A stretch of DNA of 64,000 bases from JANQQC01 sp965262255 (lineage in GTDB: Bacteria > Pseudomonadota > Alphaproteobacteria > Caulobacterales > Hyphomonadaceae): the NCBI GenBank assembly GCA_965262255.1, contig OZ253505.1, forward strand, positions 3,720,001 to 3,784,000, in the 5' to 3' direction. A model generated the notes under the pieces. The model was not told the origin of the DNA, did no database searches, and saw only the letters and a program-made list of their open reading frames with translations. A program made the position numbers and the translations under genes. Each line of letters starts with the position of its first letter. Within the stretch, counting starts at the first letter, position 1. This document shows positions 61,849 through 64,000 of this stretch, piece after piece.

Positions 61849-62576
61849 AGTTCTCCCAACTCTCTAGTTAATTCTTGGAAGGCAACTCGAGCCGCTACTC
61901 GTTCTGCTTCTTGCTTCGAAAAAGCGACACCTATCGAGGTCCAACCCAGAACTTTTAATTCCACTGTAAACTCAGGTTTATGATCAGGGCCGTCTCGTCT
62001 AACCAGTTTGTAAACGGGTAATTTTCCTTGCCTAGCTTGAACAAACTCTTGAAGAAGAGTTTTTGGGTCTTTGACGCAACTGCTGTCGTACACTTCAACA
62101 ATCTGCTCTTCCCAAACGTCTAGTATAAATTGTCGCGCTGCCTCAATACCTCCGTCTCGATAAATCGCCGCAATTAATGCTTCGCAGGCATCTCCAAGTA
62201 TACTTATTTTCAACCTTCCACCTGAAGCCGATTCTTGTAATCCCAAAACAATATACTTCCCAAGGTTAATTTTTTCTGCCGCACGAGCGCATGCTTGTTT
62301 CGATACAAGCATATTCAAACGAGGAGCGAGCTGCCCTTCAGAAAAGTTTTTTGATTGGGAGAACAGGTATTCAGCGATCACTAAACCTAAAACTCGGTCA
62401 CCCAGAAACTCAAGTCTCTGATTACCTTTTTCAATAAAATCACCAACGTCTAGCGCACTTTGGTGAGTCATAGCCCGCTGAAGAAGTTGTTTGTCCGAGA
62501 ATTCATAACCAATAGAATTCTCAAGTTCAAGGTGTGAATGCCCTGTTGATTTTAGAGTCATTTTTTTTCGGTTCAT
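61845..62576 (-). CDS. rnc: Ribonuclease III
   Basis: Cleaves double-stranded RNA in rRNA processing. The signature RNaseIII motif NQRLEFLGDRVLGL is present, with the second acidic motif GDACEALIAAIY and a C-terminal double-stranded RNA-binding domain (DPKTLLQEFVQ). 243 residues. Start ATG 62576 has GGAG upstream. First gene of the rnc-era-recO operon. Confidence 0.96.
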   Translation of the reverse strand: MNRKKMTLKSTGHSHLELENSIGYEFSDKQLLQRAMTHQSALDVGDFIEKGNQRLEFLGDRVLGLVIAEYLFSQSKNFSEGQLAPRLNMLVSKQACARAAEKINLGKYIVLGLQESASGGRLKISILGDACEALIAAIYRDGGIEAARQFILDVWEEQIVEVYDSSCVKDPKTLLQEFVQARQGKLPVYKLVRRDGPDHKPEFTVELKVLGWTSIGVAFSKQEAERVAARVAFQELTRELGEL

Positions 62577-62883
62577 ATACTATACTCCAATTATACAAAA
62601 AATTTTTGCGTAGCAGAAAATGAATAAAACTTACTATAGATATAGAACGTTCTATAATCAAGTTCAAATAAATAAATATAAATTTCCAACACTCTAATCG
62701 CCAGCATATACATTATTTTCAATTTTCAATCTATATTATTTTTCAAAACTAGTACGTGTTTTTTATATAGAAATTTATAAAAAAATAATGTAGACTATCT
62801 ATATCAATTCATAGTGGTTATGTATTACCTGATTTTTGTTACATTGACTATTGTGCAAAGTCATATTCGTTCTTCTCATTAAA
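62577..62883. other. Very AT-rich gap between rnc and the cytosine methylase
   Basis: About 300 bp, noticeably richer in A/T than its surroundings, without an ORF. It presumably holds the promoter for rnc; the methylase points away from it. Nothing else recognised. Confidence 0.45.
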
Positions 62884-63915
62884 TCAATTAGTGTTAAATA
62901 TTTTCGTGGAAACTCGGACATTTTTTAACAATCCCTGTTGAATGATCTGTTTCATAACTCCATAGACTACTGGTATGGCAAAGGAATTTCCAATTTGTCT
63001 GTATAGCTCTCCAAGAGTACTAACTTTTTTATACTGTCCAGGAAACCACATAATTATGAAACATTCTTCAATCGAAAGTTTCCTGACACTGTTTTTATCC
63101 GGATTATAGATAAAAAATCTGCCCGACGATTCTTGAGACGGAAGTGTCGGATGGTTTCCGTACACTGAGTAAATACGATTTGGCTGCCTATGAATGCGGT
63201 TGAGATGGAGCATTTTACCGTTTACTCCTTTGCTAAACCTATTCTTGTTTCTGTACCCGACAAAAATTAAACCGGAGATGGGCTGTTTTCTAACGACGTT
63301 CTCCTCAAGCAAAGTATACTCTGAAGGGTCTAATACCTCATGAGACTGCGATTCTAATAGAAAATCAATAAGTGGAGAGGTCTCTTTTGTCTCAATGTCT
63401 TGAAATTCGAAACACTTGTGTTTGGAAGCAACTATGAATATGCGTTCTCGGTTCTGAGGTAGACCAAGGTTGATAGCGTTTAGTAACGAAAACGAGACAT
63501 GATAACCTAAACGGTTTAATGCCTCCAATATTGTAACAATTGTTTTCTTTCGATTGTGGTGCAAGAGATGTTTGACGTTTTCCAGAATGACGACGCTTGG
63601 ACTATGAGATTCAATAATACGGCATATATCAAAGAAAAGCGTTCCTCTAGTATCGTTGAACCCCTTCTTGTGGCCTGATATACTGAATGGCTGGCAGGGG
63701 AAGCCTGCTGTTAACCCGTCAAAGTGCGGGACTGAACGCAAGTTTACGTCCTGTATATCACCAAACGGTCTTTCGTTGAAATTTTCTTCATACTTATCCT
63801 GAATATGGCGATTGTTGTCCGATGAAAAGACACACTTGCCCCCTAGTGCTTCCAATGCAAGTCGGAAGCCACCTAATCCGCAGAATAGATCGGCAAATCT
63901 GAATTCAAGCGACAA
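62884..63915 (-). CDS. C5 DNA cytosine methyltransferase
   Basis: 343 residues with all main m5C motifs: I DLFCGLGGFR, IV GFPCQPFS (catalytic Cys), VI ENVKHLL, VIII QNRERIF, IX RKLSIEECF and X QIGNSFAIPVV. The variable target-recognition region is about residues 190-270, quite short. No restriction endonuclease gene lies within the window next to it; one could lie beyond 64000. It may belong to a restriction-modification pair or be a solitary methylase. Confidence 0.93.
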   Translation of the reverse strand: MSLEFRFADLFCGLGGFRLALEALGGKCVFSSDNNRHIQDKYEENFNERPFGDIQDVNLRSVPHFDGLTAGFPCQPFSISGHKKGFNDTRGTLFFDICRIIESHSPSVVILENVKHLLHHNRKKTIVTILEALNRLGYHVSFSLLNAINLGLPQNRERIFIVASKHKCFEFQDIETKETSPLIDFLLESQSHEVLDPSEYTLLEENVVRKQPISGLIFVGYRNKNRFSKGVNGKMLHLNRIHRQPNRIYSVYGNHPTLPSQESSGRFFIYNPDKNSVRKLSIEECFIIMWFPGQYKKVSTLGELYRQIGNSFAIPVVYGVMKQIIQQGLLKNVRVSTKIFNTN

Positions 63916-64000
63916 TGAAAATCCTCCAGTTCGTCAAAGTGATATGTCTCATTTCGGATGCTATTACGTTTACACTGATTTGACCATCAATGCAAGTACA

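Overview
The window reads as a chromosome segment of a moderately AT-rich alphaproteobacterium. The evidence is gene order and sequence style: tpiA-secG-pyrG, clpP-clpX-lon, xer-(unknown)-aroK-aroB-CNNM transporter, rnc-era-recO, the alpha-type EF-Tu and RecO, and the Mg-type HemB. The taxon is an inference from these patterns, not from a database search. The load of ankyrin, toxin-antitoxin, Fic, RHS-remnant and restriction genes fits a bacterium living in a dense or host-associated community, and the sox/fcc genes point to sulfur oxidation.

Layout. 1-2806: tuf (cut by the window edge) and pgi. 3044-5325: a broken S41-protease-like lipoprotein gene and an orphan RHS core tip. 5476-24192: mostly core genes: thiolase, three tandem DUF1761-like membrane proteins, metG, trkH, a dienelactone hydrolase, a small prepilin peptidase, hslO, an alpha/beta hydrolase, pyrG, secG, tpiA, maiA, clpP, clpX, lon and tRNA-Arg(TCG). 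24193-31540: an accessory region with secreted ankyrin proteins paired with secreted JAB/DUF4329-like proteins, duplicated promoter/leader segments, truncated relics and a first TnpB element. 31765-42256: hemB, a molybdenum hydroxylase pair, flavocytochrome c sulfide dehydrogenase (fccAB), a type IIG-like restriction enzyme and soxXYZA. 42290-45733: a DUF2270 protein, a VWA/CoxE-like protein and an acyl-CoA dehydrogenase. 46198-52433: three related HTH-antitoxin/PIN-toxin modules, one of them split by a second TnpB element, plus an FkbM methyltransferase. 52659-63915: fic, a Xer recombinase, aroK-aroB, a CNNM transporter, recO-era-rnc and a lone C5 cytosine methylase.

Most notable observation. 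Both tnpB genes lie in elements with terminal inverted repeats (about 22-23 bp, sharing the outer GGGAATTATATA) and each element is flanked by a perfect 8-bp direct repeat (TTTTATTT and AAAATTTA). Removing the second element together with one repeat copy restores the reading frame of an antitoxin gene exactly. IS200/IS605 and IS607 elements, the usual carriers of TnpB, have neither inverted repeats nor an 8-bp target duplication. Neither element carries a transposase. These look like non-autonomous, DDE-type-mobilised TnpB carriers with structured RNA-like 3' ends. A second candidate system is the repeated JAB-like protein/ankyrin protein dyad, which has the layout of a polymorphic toxin-immunity array with decayed copies.
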